A stretch of DNA of 64,000 bases from Halomonas sp. CH40. GTDB lineage: Bacteria > Pseudomonadota > Gammaproteobacteria > Pseudomonadales > Halomonadaceae. Numbering within the stretch: position 1 is the stretch's first letter; every line of letters begins with the position of its first letter. The position numbers and the translations under genes were made by a program. Under the pieces are notes generated by a model. It was not told where the DNA came from. It did no database searches and was given only the letters and a program-made list of their open reading frames with translations. Positions 1-11,347 of the stretch are shown piece after piece. Location of the stretch: contig CP112982.1 in NCBI GenBank assembly GCA_041875495.1, forward strand, positions 2,294,001 through 2,358,000, given 5' to 3'.

Positions 1-167
1 AGCTGGCGTCAGCCATGCTGTTTGATCTGGGGGTTTACCTGGCCGTTGTCGGCGCGACCCTGATGATCCTGGCCAACCTGGGCAAGGTCACCACGGCCCA
101 CCGCCCAACGCTTGAACCCTCAGAAACCGAGCCTGAAGCCTCTTCGCCCGACAAGGAGACTCGTTAA
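1..167 (+). CDS. mnhB: Na+/H+ antiporter subunit B (MnhB/MrpB), C-terminal end only
   Basis: Only the last 54 or so codons are inside the window (reading frame starts at base 3). The visible part is one hydrophobic helix ([20 protein letters not shown]) followed by a polar, acidic tail, which is how MnhB or an MrpA-B fusion ends. The stop codon TAA shares its last A with the ATG of the next gene (TAATG). Position directly before mnhC supports the call. Whether it is a separate MnhB or the end of a fused A-B protein cannot be decided here. Confidence 0.75.
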   Translation, partial: LASAMLFDLGVYLAVVGATLMILANLGKVTTAHRPTLEPSETEPEASSPDKETR

Positions 168-502
168 TGGAACTGCTGTATGCCATTACAACAGGGGTGC
201 TGACTGCCTGCGGCCTCTATCTTACCCTGCGTGGACGCACCTTCCCGGTGGTCGTCGGCCTGACGCTATTATCCTACGCGGTCAACCTGTTCCTGTTTTC
301 CATGGGCGGTTTGACCACTGACGGCGCAGCCCTGGTCAATCAGCAACAGGGCGCGATTGCCGACCCCTTGCCACAGGCCCTGGTGCTGACGGCCATTGTG
401 ATTGGTTTTGCCATGACAGCCTTTGTTGTCATCCTGGCCATGCGCGCGCGCAGTGAAGCGGGTAACGACCATGTAGACGGTAAAAAGGAAGACCGCGAAT
501 GA
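167..502 (+). CDS. mnhC: Na+/H+ antiporter subunit C
   Basis: A 111-residue integral membrane protein of the NuoK-like MnhC/MrpC family. It is part of the inner-membrane Mrp complex, which exchanges cytoplasmic Na+ for protons and suits a halophile. Three hydrophobic segments are visible at about residues 1-20, 27-47 and 68-92, with a charged C-terminal tail. The length is normal. It overlaps the previous gene by one base and mnhD by four bases (ATGA), so translation is probably coupled along the operon. Confidence 0.9.
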   Translation: MELLYAITTGVLTACGLYLTLRGRTFPVVVGLTLLSYAVNLFLFSMGGLTTDGAALVNQQQGAIADPLPQALVLTAIVIGFAMTAFVVILAMRARSEAGNDHVDGKKEDRE

Positions 503-2010
503 CTCAACATCTGATTGTCCTACCCGTCGTTCTTCCTTTGATTGCCGGTATTCTGCTGCTCTATCAACGTCAGGGGATCGTCCGCTACAAGCGGATTGTC
601 AGCATTGTCTCTACCGCCTTGTTGCTGCTGGTCTCGATTGGCCTGGTCAATCAGGCCGCCAGCGGTGAGATTACCTATTATGCGCTGGGCGACTGGCAAC
701 CTCCCTTCGGGATTGCCCTGGTGCTTGACCGCCTGTCAGCGATGATGGTGCTGCTGACCTCTGTGCTGGCGGTCGGTGCGGTTGTTTACGCCTGCGCTGG
801 CGATGATGAAAAAGGCAGCAATTTCCATGGCCTTTTCCAGTGGCAGCTAATGGGTATCAACGGTGCTTTTCTGACCGGCGATCTGTTCAACCTCTTTGTG
901 TTTTTTGAAGTCCTGCTGCTGGCCTCCTATGCCCTGCTGCTTCACGGTGGCGGCAAGGCGCGCATTCAGGCCAGCGTTCACTATGTGGTGCTTAACCTGG
1001 CTGGCTCTTCACTGTTCCTGATTGGCGTTGGCGTTCTCTACGGCGCAACCGGCACGTTGAATATGGCAGATATGGCCCAACGCCTGGCGGAACTTCCTCC
1101 CGAGCGGGAAGGCCTGGTAACGGCAGGCGCCTTGATCCTGCTGGTGGTATTTGGCCTGAAAGCCGCCATTCTGCCGCTGTATTTCTGGCTGCCGCGCGCC
1201 TACGCCAACGCGCCTGCCCCAGTGGCGGCCCTGTTTGCGATCATGACCAAGGTCGGTATTTACGCCATTCTACGGGTTTATAGCCTGATTTTCGGCGATC
1301 AGGCAGGTAACCTGACCGCTCTGGAGCAACCCTGGGTGTGGTGGTTCGCGCTGGCCACCCTGGCGATTGCCGGGGTGAGCGTACTGGCCGCCAAGGATCT
1401 GCGCCTGCTGGTTGCCTATCTGGTACTGGTCTCGGTTGGCACCCTGCTGGCGGGTATCGGCATGCGCACGCCCGAGGCGGTGTCCGCTCTTTTGTACTAC
1501 CTGATTCATACCACTTTGGTGACCGGCGGGCTCTTCCTGTTGGCCGATATGATTGGTGCCCAGCGCGGCAAGCCCGGCACCCGGCTGGTCAAGGGGCGCC
1601 CGCTGGTTCAGGGCCAATGGCTGGCACTGGCATTTTTCATCGGTGCTATTGCCGTGGCGGGCCTGCCGCCTCTTTCCGGCGCGCTTGGCAAGGCGCTGAT
1701 GCTCAACGCAGCGGAAGGCATGCAGCGGCTATGGCTGTGGCCGCTATTGCTATTGGCCGGGCTGAGTTCGCTGATTGCCCTTTCACGCGCGGGCTCGACG
1801 CTTTTCTGGCGCAGCCAGCGCGGCACCGCCACTGGCAAGAAACTCCCCCGTGAGCAATGGTTTGGGGTCATATGGCTACTCAGTGCCGCGCCGTTGCTGG
1901 TGATCTTTGCCGGCCCGGTCAGCCATTACACCGCAGCCGCTGCTGAACAGCTTGCCAATCCTCTGCCGCTGATTGAAGCGCTGATGCCTGACGCAGGAGA
2001 TAACTCATGA
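499..2010 (+). CDS. mnhD: Na+/H+ antiporter subunit D
   Basis: A 503-residue polytopic protein of the NuoN/NuoM-like proton-pumping antiporter family, with about 14 hydrophobic helices. A conserved family segment with a Lys in a membrane helix is visible near residues 215-235 (LKAAILPLYFWLPRAYANAP, where W-L-P and A-P-A-P follow). It is the ion-translocating core partner of MnhA in the Mrp complex. It overlaps mnhC and mnhE by four bases each, consistent with one transcript. No truncation is apparent. Confidence 0.93.
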   Translation: MTQHLIVLPVVLPLIAGILLLYQRQGIVRYKRIVSIVSTALLLLVSIGLVNQAASGEITYYALGDWQPPFGIALVLDRLSAMMVLLTSVLAVGAVVYACAGDDEKGSNFHGLFQWQLMGINGAFLTGDLFNLFVFFEVLLLASYALLLHGGGKARIQASVHYVVLNLAGSSLFLIGVGVLYGATGTLNMADMAQRLAELPPEREGLVTAGALILLVVFGLKAAILPLYFWLPRAYANAPAPVAALFAIMTKVGIYAILRVYSLIFGDQAGNLTALEQPWVWWFALATLAIAGVSVLAAKDLRLLVAYLVLVSVGTLLAGIGMRTPEAVSALLYYLIHTTLVTGGLFLLADMIGAQRGKPGTRLVKGRPLVQGQWLALAFFIGAIAVAGLPPLSGALGKALMLNAAEGMQRLWLWPLLLLAGLSSLIALSRAGSTLFWRSQRGTATGKKLPREQWFGVIWLLSAAPLLVIFAGPVSHYTAAAAEQLANPLPLIEALMPDAGDNS

Positions 2011-2504
2011 TCAAGCCACGCTCCTGGTTACCCACGCCGGTGCTGTCCATCCTGTTGCTGCTGGTCTGGCTGCTGCTGGTGCGCAGCGTCGCTTTTGGCC
2101 AGATTGTGCTGGGTAGCGCTCTGGCCGTTGCCATTCCGCTGGCCACTTACCGCTTCTGGGATGCCGAACCGCGTATCGGCAGGCCTCTCAAGCTGCTGCG
2201 CTTTGCTCTGCGTGTTCTGAAGGATATCGTTATCGCCAACTTTGAAGTGGCCTATCTGATTTCCAACCCTTGGCGCAAACTACGCCCTCACTTCATCGAG
2301 TATCCCCTGATGCTGGAGGAGCGTTTTACCATTACCCTGCTGGCCAGCACGATCAGCCTGACACCCGGTACGGTTTCTGCCAACCTGCGCATGGATGGCA
2401 AGTCGCTGCTGATCCATGCGCTGGATGTGGACGACGAGGAAGCCCTGATTGAGCAGATCCGCAAGCGTTACGAACAGCCGCTCAAGGAGATTTACGAATG
2501 CTGA
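2007..2504 (+). CDS. mnhE: Na+/H+ antiporter subunit E
   Basis: A 165-residue MnhE/MrpE family protein. Two N-terminal hydrophobic segments (about residues 10-48) are followed by a soluble domain holding the family hallmark TLLASTISLTPGTVS near residues 110-125. It is a small accessory subunit needed for assembly or stability of the Mrp complex. It overlaps mnhD by four bases and runs seven bases into mnhF, matching the tight packing of this operon. Confidence 0.92.
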   Translation: MIKPRSWLPTPVLSILLLLVWLLLVRSVAFGQIVLGSALAVAIPLATYRFWDAEPRIGRPLKLLRFALRVLKDIVIANFEVAYLISNPWRKLRPHFIEYPLMLEERFTITLLASTISLTPGTVSANLRMDGKSLLIHALDVDDEEALIEQIRKRYEQPLKEIYEC

Positions 2505-2767
2505 CCCTTGCCCTTTACATCACCCTGACGCTGGTCAGCGCGGCGCTGATCCTTAACCTTTATCGCCTTGCGGTAGGGCCGGATCTACCTGACCGGGTGC
2601 TCGCACTGGACACCATGTACATCAATTCAATCGCTCTGATTGTGTTGCTGGGTCTGTGGCTGAACACCAAGACCTACTTTGAATCCGCCCTCTTGATTGC
2701 CATGCTGGGCTTTATCAGTACCGTCGCTGTGTGCAAGTACATTCTGCGCGGCGACATCATCGAATAG
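2498..2767 (+). CDS. mnhF: Na+/H+ antiporter subunit F
   Basis: An 89-residue protein with three hydrophobic helices. The MnhF/MrpF signature around residues 24-42 (RLAVGPDLPDRVLALDT) contains the Asp residues conserved in this family. It is a small membrane subunit of the Mrp antiporter. It starts inside the end of mnhE and is followed by 15 bases containing an AGGAG ribosome-binding site for mnhG. Confidence 0.92.
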   Translation: MLTLALYITLTLVSAALILNLYRLAVGPDLPDRVLALDTMYINSIALIVLLGLWLNTKTYFESALLIAMLGFISTVAVCKYILRGDIIE

Positions 2768-2782
2768 ACCACAGGAGTTCCC

Positions 2783-3169
2783 ATGGCCTGGATTGTTGAA
2801 GCGTTGGCGTCGCTGTTATTGATTGCTGGCGGAGTGTTTCTGTTTATCGGCTCGCTGGGTATGGCGCACCTGAAAGATTTCTATATGCGCCTGCACGGCC
2901 CTACCAAGGCCACTACCCTGGGCATTGGTTTCATGCTGGTTGCTTCCATGCTGTATTTCTGGGGCTACGAAGGGTCACCGGATATTCAGGAAATACTGAT
3001 TACGCTATTCCTGTTTATTACCGCACCGGTCAGTGCCCACCTGCTGGCCAAAACGGGCCTGCATTTGCAGCTCCGGCACATTGATGTGACCGAAGGCAAG
3101 CCCGTCGAACTTCGTCCTGAAGAAGTTGGTGAACGTCCTGTCCCTCACCCGGACAAGGGTCACGGTTAA
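2783..3169 (+). CDS. mnhG: Na+/H+ antiporter subunit G
   Basis: A 128-residue MnhG/MrpG family membrane protein with three hydrophobic segments and the family stretch GMAHLKDFYMRLHGPTKATT near residues 26-46. The C-terminal 30 residues are polar and charged. It is the last gene of the operon: a long perfect hairpin lies 22 bases after the stop. The start has a good AGGAG site (CACAGGAGTTCCC before ATG). Confidence 0.92.
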   Translation: MAWIVEALASLLLIAGGVFLFIGSLGMAHLKDFYMRLHGPTKATTLGIGFMLVASMLYFWGYEGSPDIQEILITLFLFITAPVSAHLLAKTGLHLQLRHIDVTEGKPVELRPEEVGERPVPHPDKGHG

Positions 3170-3190
3170 GCGGCACGTCCTGCCTTCCAC

Positions 3191-3230
3191 CACTACACAA
3201 CGGGGCGCATCAGCGCCCCGTTGTGTAGTG
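3191..3230. terminator. Bidirectional hairpin terminator between mnhG and serB
   Basis: A perfect 18-bp inverted repeat (3191-3208 and 3213-3230) with a four-base ATCA loop and a GC-rich core (CGGGGCGC). It sits between the convergent mnhG and serB genes and can serve both. It has no long T-run, so its strength rests on the stem. Confidence 0.8.
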
Positions 3231-3250
3231 ACTCCAAGTTACTCTAGCGA

Positions 3251-4453
3251 CTAATCAAGCAGGTCGCTATGGCGATAGCCAATCAGGTAGAGCACCGCAT
3301 CCAGCCCCAGGGTGGAAATCGCCTGACGCGCCTGGGCGCGCACCAGCGGCTTGGCGCGATAGGCAATCCCCAGCCCGGCCTTGCCGAGCATTTTCAGGTC
3401 ATTGGCACCGTCACCAACCGCAATGGTCTGATCAAGCGTCCAGCCTTCACGTAGGGCAATGGCCTCAAGCAGCTCCGCCTTGCGTTCGGCATCCACAATC
3501 GGCTCCTGAACCTCCCCAGTAACCTTGCCGTTCTCGATCACCAGTTCGTTGGCATGAATTTCATCAAAGCCAAGCTTCTCCTGTAGATGACGAGCAAAGT
3601 AGGTGAAGCCACCGGAGATAATCGCCGTGCGGTAGCCCAGCCGTTTGAGGTTGGCCATCAAACGCTCCACGCCATCCATTAGCGGCAGCTCTTCAGCAAT
3701 TTCCGCCAACACCGCTTCATCCAGCCCTTCAAGTTTGCTCATTCGCGCGCGAAAGCTCTGTTTGAAGTCCAGCTCGCCGCGCATTGCCTGCTCGGTCACC
3801 GCGGCCACTTCATCGCCTACTCCGTGACGACGGGCAAGCTCGTCGATCACTTCAGCCTTGATCAGGGTTGAATCCATATCAAAACACACCAGGCGACGAT
3901 GACGGCGCCAGATACTGTCTTCCTGAATGGCAATATCCACGCCGTGCTGGGCGCCGAGTGCCAGGGCTTTTTCGTGCAGCGCGGCCAGGTTGACGTCATC
4001 GCCTCTTAACCAGCATTCAACGCAGGCACCATTGCCAGGCGCTTCGCCATCCAACGGCTCGCGCCCGGAAAGCCGGTGTACCAGCTCAACGTGCAGACCA
4101 AACTCCGCCGTCAAGCCACCCACTTCCGCCAGGATGCCAGCAGGCAGACGCGGCGCCAGCAGGGTCAGGATCAAACGCGGCTGACTGGCTTCCAGGCTCC
4201 AGCGGTGATAATCATCCGCACTCACGGCGATGGCCTGAATATCCAGCCCCAGGCTATCGCCTGCTTCGCTGAGCATGGCTTCCAGCGCGCTGTCATGCTC
4301 CAGCGCCACCAGTGCCTCCAGCGAGAGCATGCCAAAGGTCACGCTCTGGTTGATATCCAAAAGACGTGCCCCGGTTTTTGCCAATACCTTGCCAAGCCCG
4401 GCGAGCTGGTCCGGTCGCGCCCTGCCGGTCGCACGAATCAAACAGCGTTTCAT
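3251..4453 (-). CDS. serB: Phosphoserine phosphatase
   Basis: A 400-residue protein that hydrolyses phosphoserine to serine, the last step of serine biosynthesis. The C-terminal HAD domain carries the nucleophile motif FDMDST at residues 191-196 (D192 nucleophile, D194 acid/base) and a late VGDGANDLKM motif for Mg2+ binding. The N-terminal 180 residues look like the ACT-like regulatory region of the long Pseudomonas/Halomonas-type SerB. The stop of parC lies three bases upstream, so the two may be cotranscribed. Confidence 0.95.
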   Translation of the reverse strand: MKRCLIRATGRARPDQLAGLGKVLAKTGARLLDINQSVTFGMLSLEALVALEHDSALEAMLSEAGDSLGLDIQAIAVSADDYHRWSLEASQPRLILTLLAPRLPAGILAEVGGLTAEFGLHVELVHRLSGREPLDGEAPGNGACVECWLRGDDVNLAALHEKALALGAQHGVDIAIQEDSIWRRHRRLVCFDMDSTLIKAEVIDELARRHGVGDEVAAVTEQAMRGELDFKQSFRARMSKLEGLDEAVLAEIAEELPLMDGVERLMANLKRLGYRTAIISGGFTYFARHLQEKLGFDEIHANELVIENGKVTGEVQEPIVDAERKAELLEAIALREGWTLDQTIAVGDGANDLKMLGKAGLGIAYRAKPLVRAQARQAISTLGLDAVLYLIGYRHSDLLD

Positions 4454-4456
4454 GAT

Positions 4457-6709
4457 TTATTCCCCTGCCTCAAGCCGCTCAACTTTCTGGAAACCGCGTG
4501 GCAACTTGTTGCCCCGACGGCCACGTTCACCCCGATAATAGGCCAGATCCTCTGGCTTGAGGGTCAGTTTACGCTTACCGGCATGCAGCACCAAGGCATC
4601 CCCCTCACCCAACACGGCGATATCGCACATAAACTCTTCCCGCCGCGCTGCCCGTGGGCCGGGAATATCCAGCATCTTGTTGCCCTTGCCCTTGGCCATT
4701 TCCGGCAGCTGATCCAGCGGGAAGACCAACAGGCGCCCTTCGTTGGACACCGTGGCCACCCACAGGGATTCCCCCTCGGGAATCGGCACGGCTGGCATCA
4801 CGCTGCAGCCCTTGGGAATGGTCAGCACGCTTTTGCCTGCCTTGTTCTTGCCAGTCAGCTCACCTAGACGGGCAATAAACCCGTAGCCACCGTCACTGGC
4901 GAGCAGAAAACGGCTTTCCGGTGCAGCCAGCAGAATACCTGCCATCTGTGCCCCGGCGGCGACGTTGGCCCGCCCCGTGATCGGCTCGCCCTGGCCACGG
5001 GCACTGGGCAGATTATGGGCACTCAATGTATAGGCACGCCCGGTATCATCCAGCATGACCAGAGGATGGTTGGTCTTGCCCCTGGCCGCCAGCAGGAAGC
5101 GGTCGCCCGCTTTATAGGAAAGGCCTTCCGGGTCGATATCATGGCCCTTGGCGGCGCGAATCCAGCCCTTTTCCGAGACCACGACGGTGATCGGATCAGC
5201 CCCAAGCAGCTCCACCTCTGACAGTGCCCGGGCTTCGCTGCGCTCAACCAGCGGCGAGCGGCGCTCATCGGCGTGCTCTTTACCGGCGGCGCGAATCTCT
5301 TTCTCGATCAGGTTGGTCAGCTTGGTATCACTGCCTAACAGGCCCTGCAGTTGTTTGCGCTCTTTCTCCAGCGCCTCCTGCTCGCCGCGGATTTTCATTT
5401 CTTCCAGTTTGGCCAGATGGCGCAGGCGCAGCTCCAGAATGGCTTCTGCCTGGCGTTCGGAAAGGCCAAAGGACGCAATCAGCGCCGCTTTTGGTTCATC
5501 CTCTTCGCGAATGATGCGAATCACTTCATCCAGATCAAGATAGGCGGTCAGCAGGCCTTCCAGAATATGCAGGCGATCTTCTACCTTGCCCAGGCGGTGC
5601 TCCAGCCTGCGGCGCACGGTAGCACGCCGAAAGCGCAGCCATTCGCCGAGCATATCCGCCAGCGGCATGACCCGCGGGCGGCCGTCCAGGCCAATCACGT
5701 TCATATTGACCCGCACGCTCTTTTCCAGATCCGTGGTGGCGAACAGGTGGGCCATCAATACATCCACGTCCACACGATTCGAACGCGGCTCAATCACTAG
5801 GCGCGTCGGCGCTTCATGGGTGGATTCATCGCGCAGATCCGCCACCATGGGCAGTTTTTTGGCCTGCATCTGGGCAGCTATCTGTTCCAGCACCTTGGCC
5901 CCACTGACCTGATAGGGCAGCGCGGTGATCACGATATTGGCGCCCTCGCGCTCAAAGCGCGCGCGTAGCTTGACCGAACCACGCCCGGCTTCATAAAGCT
6001 TACGCAGATCCGCCCGCGGGGTGATGATTTCCGCATCGGTGGGGAAATCCGGCGCTGGCACAAACGCCATCAGGTCGGTGTTGGTGGCCTCAGGGTGGCG
6101 CAGCAGATGGCAGGTAGCCTCCACAACTTCTGCCACGTTATGCGGCGGAATATCAGTGGCCATGCCGACGGCAATTCCGCTGCCACCGTTGAGCAGCACG
6201 TGGGGCAAACGCGCGGGCAATACCACCGGCTCCTGCATGGTGCCGTCAAAGTTGGGCGTCCAATCCACGGTGCCCTGGCCCAGCTCGCTGAGCAGCACTT
6301 CGGCAAACTTTGAAAGCTTGGCCTCGGTATAGCGCATGGCCGCAAAGGATTTGGGGTCATCGGGGCTACCCCAGTTACCCTGGCCGTCCACCAGCGGGTA
6401 GCGATAGCTGAACGGCTGGGCCATCAGCACCATGGCTTCATAGCAGGCGCTGTCACCGTGGGGGTGGAACTTACCCAGGACGTCGCCCACGGTACGCGCC
6501 GATTTCTTGTACTTGGCATTGGCATGCAATGCCAGCTCGCGCATGGCGTAAATAATCCGCCGCTGCACAGGTTTCATGCCGTCGCCGATATTCGGCAGGG
6601 CACGGTCGAGAATGACGTACATCGAGTAGTCGAGGTACGCTTTTTCGGTGTAATCGCGCAGGGCGATGCGTTCAACATCGCCTTCCGCGACCTGGATATC
6701 CATGGTCAT
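4457..6709 (-). CDS. parC: DNA topoisomerase IV subunit A
   Basis: A 750-residue type IIA topoisomerase subunit that cuts and rejoins DNA to decatenate daughter chromosomes. The catalytic tyrosine is Y127 in AAMRYTEAK. The quinolone-resistance region [14 protein letters not shown] has S87 and E91, equivalent to E. coli S80 and E84, so it reads as wild type. C-terminal beta-pinwheel repeats follow (about residues 500-740). It starts six bases after parE ends, so the two are an operon. Confidence 0.97.
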   Translation of the reverse strand: MTMDIQVAEGDVERIALRDYTEKAYLDYSMYVILDRALPNIGDGMKPVQRRIIYAMRELALHANAKYKKSARTVGDVLGKFHPHGDSACYEAMVLMAQPFSYRYPLVDGQGNWGSPDDPKSFAAMRYTEAKLSKFAEVLLSELGQGTVDWTPNFDGTMQEPVVLPARLPHVLLNGGSGIAVGMATDIPPHNVAEVVEATCHLLRHPEATNTDLMAFVPAPDFPTDAEIITPRADLRKLYEAGRGSVKLRARFEREGANIVITALPYQVSGAKVLEQIAAQMQAKKLPMVADLRDESTHEAPTRLVIEPRSNRVDVDVLMAHLFATTDLEKSVRVNMNVIGLDGRPRVMPLADMLGEWLRFRRATVRRRLEHRLGKVEDRLHILEGLLTAYLDLDEVIRIIREEDEPKAALIASFGLSERQAEAILELRLRHLAKLEEMKIRGEQEALEKERKQLQGLLGSDTKLTNLIEKEIRAAGKEHADERRSPLVERSEARALSEVELLGADPITVVVSEKGWIRAAKGHDIDPEGLSYKAGDRFLLAARGKTNHPLVMLDDTGRAYTLSAHNLPSARGQGEPITGRANVAAGAQMAGILLAAPESRFLLASDGGYGFIARLGELTGKNKAGKSVLTIPKGCSVMPAVPIPEGESLWVATVSNEGRLLVFPLDQLPEMAKGKGNKMLDIPGPRAARREEFMCDIAVLGEGDALVLHAGKRKLTLKPEDLAYYRGERGRRGNKLPRGFQKVERLEAGE

Positions 6710-6715
6710 CTGGGG

Positions 6716-8695
<1,980 letters not shown>

Positions 8696-8742
8696 TCAAA
8701 TGGGCCTGAAAAATCAAACAGACAGCATAGCGGAAAAGCAAA

Positions 8743-8775
8743 ATACTGTATATATGGTCATAGGATACAGTATCC
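8743..8775 (-). terminator. Probable terminator hairpin downstream of pgi
   Basis: An 8-bp inverted repeat ATACTGTA/TACAGTAT (8743-8750 and 8766-8773), followed on the minus strand by a T-rich stretch (TTTTGCTTTTCC). The right arm is nested in a smaller palindrome GGATACAGTATCC (8763-8775). The AT-rich stem is weak, so this may instead be a regulatory palindrome upstream of parE. Confidence 0.4.
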
Positions 8776-8803
8776 GGCGCAGCCTAACGCCCGTACTTGA
8801 CGC

Positions 8804-10483
8804 TTATTTATCTGCTGCCCAAAAGGCTTCAATCAGGCCGCGAGTGGAGGCGTCCATGTGGTCAGCGGGTGCCTGCCCGTCGATGATCTGCTGGGTCTCG
8901 GTGGCAATCTGCTTGCCCAGTTCCACGCCCCACTGGTCAAAGGGATTGATATCCCAGATCACGGCCTGGACGAATACCTTGTGCTCATAAAGGGCAATCA
9001 AGGCGCCCAGGGTGTGCGGGGTCAGCTGGTCAAGCAGCACTGTGGTCGATGGCTGGTTGCCGCGATAGCGCTTGTGCGGCGGACGCGGGCCATCGTCATC
9101 AATGGCATCGTCGCCCAGCATCAACAGCCGCGACTGGGCAAAGCAGTTGGCCAGCGCCAGCCGGTGCTGGGTCTGCAGGTGGCGACGGGTTTCAGGGTCT
9201 TCAACATCATCATAGCGTTTGAGGGGGGCAATAAAATCACACTCTACCGGCTGCATTCCCTGATGCAACAGCTGATAGAAAGCATGCTGGGCGTTGGGGC
9301 CTAACTGCCCCCACAGCACCGGGCAGGTCGAGTAATCAATCGCTTGGCCCTGGCGGGTCACGGATTTGCCGTTGGATTCCATTTCCAGCTGTTCCAGGTA
9401 GGCGGCAAAATATTCCAGACGGCCATCATAAGGCAAAATGGAGTGGGCGCGGATATCCAGGAAGTTGACGTTCCAGATACCTGCTAACGCCAGCAGTACG
9501 GGCAGGTTTTCAGCCATGGGCGCCGCCTGGAAGTGACGATCCATGGCATGGGCGCCGGCGAGCAGCGCGCGGAAATTCTCCATGCCGATGACCAGCGCAA
9601 TCGGCAGGCCGATGGTGCCCCATAGCGAATAGCGCCCACCAACCCATTCCCAGAAGCGCAGCTGATGCGCCGGGGCGATGCCCCAGGCGGTCATTTTTTC
9701 CGGGCTGGCGGAAACGCCGATAAAGTGCTGGCGAATCACCAGCTCTGCACTGATCGGGGTGGCGCCGTGTCGAGTCAAACGCCCCAGGAGCCAATCCTTG
9801 GCGGTATTGGCATTGGACAGGGTATCGATGGTGGTGAAGGATTTCGATGACAGCACAAACAGCGTCACTTCAGGATTCAGGCGGCTGAGATAATCCGCCA
9901 GCTGGGAGCCATCCATGGTGGAGGCAAAATGCACCTCGACCGGATGCACGTCGTCAGGGCGGTAGTCAGCCAATGCGTGGGTGACCATCAAAGGCCCCAG
10001 GTCCGACCCCCCGACCCCCAGATTGACCACATGGCGAATCGGCTTGCCGGTGGCGCCCCGCCACTGGCCTGCGTGCAAACGGCTGACCAGGGCCTCCATT
10101 TGCGCAAGGCTGGCATGCACCGCTGCCACCACGTCTTCGCCATCAACCTCAAGGTTTGCCTCGGGCGGCAGGCGCAATGCCGTGTGCAGCGCCGGGCGGT
10201 CTTCACTGGTATTCACCCGCTGGCCGCTTAACAGAGCGTCGATAGCGCTTGGCAGCTCGGCTTCTTCTGCCAGGGCCAGCAGTTTGTCCAGCGTTTCATC
10301 CTGCCAACGCTGTTTGGAAAGATCCAGCATCACCCCAGCGGCCTGATGCGCAAAGTGATCAAAGCGCGTCGATGACTCGGCAAACAGCGTTTTCAGATGA
10401 ACGCTTTTCAGCGCATCGGCGTGATTCTGTAATGCTTTCCATGCCGGTAATTGATCCGGCGTTGCGTTAGCAACTGATGACAT
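8804..10483 (-). CDS. pgi: Glucose-6-phosphate isomerase
   Basis: A 559-residue cytoplasmic enzyme that interconverts glucose-6-phosphate and fructose-6-phosphate. Family signatures are clear: VGGSDLGPLMV near residue 153, WVGGRYSLWGTIGLPIAL near 280, and the C-terminal DINPFDQWGVELGK near 515, whose Lys takes part in catalysis. Length is normal for the bacterial enzyme. It is a single gene, divergent from cmoA, with 119 bases between the starts for both promoters. Confidence 0.97.
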   Translation of the reverse strand: MSSVANATPDQLPAWKALQNHADALKSVHLKTLFAESSTRFDHFAHQAAGVMLDLSKQRWQDETLDKLLALAEEAELPSAIDALLSGQRVNTSEDRPALHTALRLPPEANLEVDGEDVVAAVHASLAQMEALVSRLHAGQWRGATGKPIRHVVNLGVGGSDLGPLMVTHALADYRPDDVHPVEVHFASTMDGSQLADYLSRLNPEVTLFVLSSKSFTTIDTLSNANTAKDWLLGRLTRHGATPISAELVIRQHFIGVSASPEKMTAWGIAPAHQLRFWEWVGGRYSLWGTIGLPIALVIGMENFRALLAGAHAMDRHFQAAPMAENLPVLLALAGIWNVNFLDIRAHSILPYDGRLEYFAAYLEQLEMESNGKSVTRQGQAIDYSTCPVLWGQLGPNAQHAFYQLLHQGMQPVECDFIAPLKRYDDVEDPETRRHLQTQHRLALANCFAQSRLLMLGDDAIDDDGPRPPHKRYRGNQPSTTVLLDQLTPHTLGALIALYEHKVFVQAVIWDINPFDQWGVELGKQIATETQQIIDGQAPADHMDASTRGLIEAFWAADK

Positions 10484-10602
10484 TGGCCCTCTCCTATGGC
10501 GATGTTGGGTGCAGCGGGGTCTGTTCCGGGTGGCGCTTGAAGCGTAAACTATGCGCCCATTGATTATCCACGCTGTCTATTTGCGATGAAACCGGCCTGC
10601 CC

Positions 10603-11346
10603 ATGAGTGATGCATCTTACCGTGACGCCATCTTTTCGACACCCCTGGATCGCGTCGCGCGTTTCTCCTTTGATGAGCAGGTCGTCGCCTGCTTTCCTGA
10701 TATGATCCGCCGCTCGGTGCCGGGTTACGGTCAGATTCTTGGCATGCTCAGCCTGATTGCCCAGCGTCATCTGCGCCACGGTGCCCACGTCTATGACCTG
10801 GGCTGCTCGCTGGGCGCCTCTGGCCTGGCTCTGGCGGGCGCCCTGCCGGAAGATGCCTTTCGCTATACCGGGGTCGACCTTTCCCCCGCCATGGTCGAAC
10901 GCGCCCAGCAAACCTTTGCGGATGAATGCCCCCAGCATAGCCTGCAGGTGATGGAAGCGGATATCCGTCAACTGGACTATCAGCCCTCCGGCATGGTCAT
11001 CCTGAATTTTACCCTGCAGTTCTTGCCACCTGAAGACCGCGATGCCCTGCTGGCCAGGCTGTATGACGCCCTTGAACCCGGTGGCGTGCTGATTCTGTCC
11101 GAAAAAACCATTGATGCCGATGAGCGTGATAACGCCTGGCGCGTCGAGCGCTACCATGATTTCAAGCGCGCTAACGGCTACAGCGAGATGGAAATCAGCC
11201 AGAAACGTACCGCGCTGGAAAACGTGTTGATTCCCGATACTCTTGATGCCCTGCATGGCCGTTTGGCCCAGGCGGGTTTTCCGCGTTCAATGACCTGGTT
11301 TCAGTACCTGAACTTTACCTCGCTGATTGCCTTCAAGGAGAGCTAA
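10603..11346 (+). CDS. cmoA: Carboxy-S-adenosyl-L-methionine synthase
   Basis: A 247-residue SAM-binding protein that makes carboxy-SAM from SAM and prephenate for modification of uridine 34 in tRNA. The SAM motif is HVYDLGCSLGASG at about residues 62-74. The N-terminal segment SFDEQVVACFPDMIRRSVPG is typical of CmoA. cmoB follows one base after the stop, and its ribosome-binding site (AAGGAG) lies inside the last codons of cmoA, so they form a coupled pair. Confidence 0.95.
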   Translation: MSDASYRDAIFSTPLDRVARFSFDEQVVACFPDMIRRSVPGYGQILGMLSLIAQRHLRHGAHVYDLGCSLGASGLALAGALPEDAFRYTGVDLSPAMVERAQQTFADECPQHSLQVMEADIRQLDYQPSGMVILNFTLQFLPPEDRDALLARLYDALEPGGVLILSEKTIDADERDNAWRVERYHDFKRANGYSEMEISQKRTALENVLIPDTLDALHGRLAQAGFPRSMTWFQYLNFTSLIAFKES

Positions 11347-11347
11347 G

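Noticed and set aside
4076..4867. A 263-codon plus-strand ORF antisense to serB/parC
   Set aside because: It spans the convincing serB and parC genes on the other strand and its product has no family features; it is a shadow of GC-rich coding DNA.
8743..8775. A LexA-like box (CTGTATATAT...) upstream of parE
   Set aside because: CTGT and ACAG are 18 bases apart instead of 8, so it does not match the SOS box.
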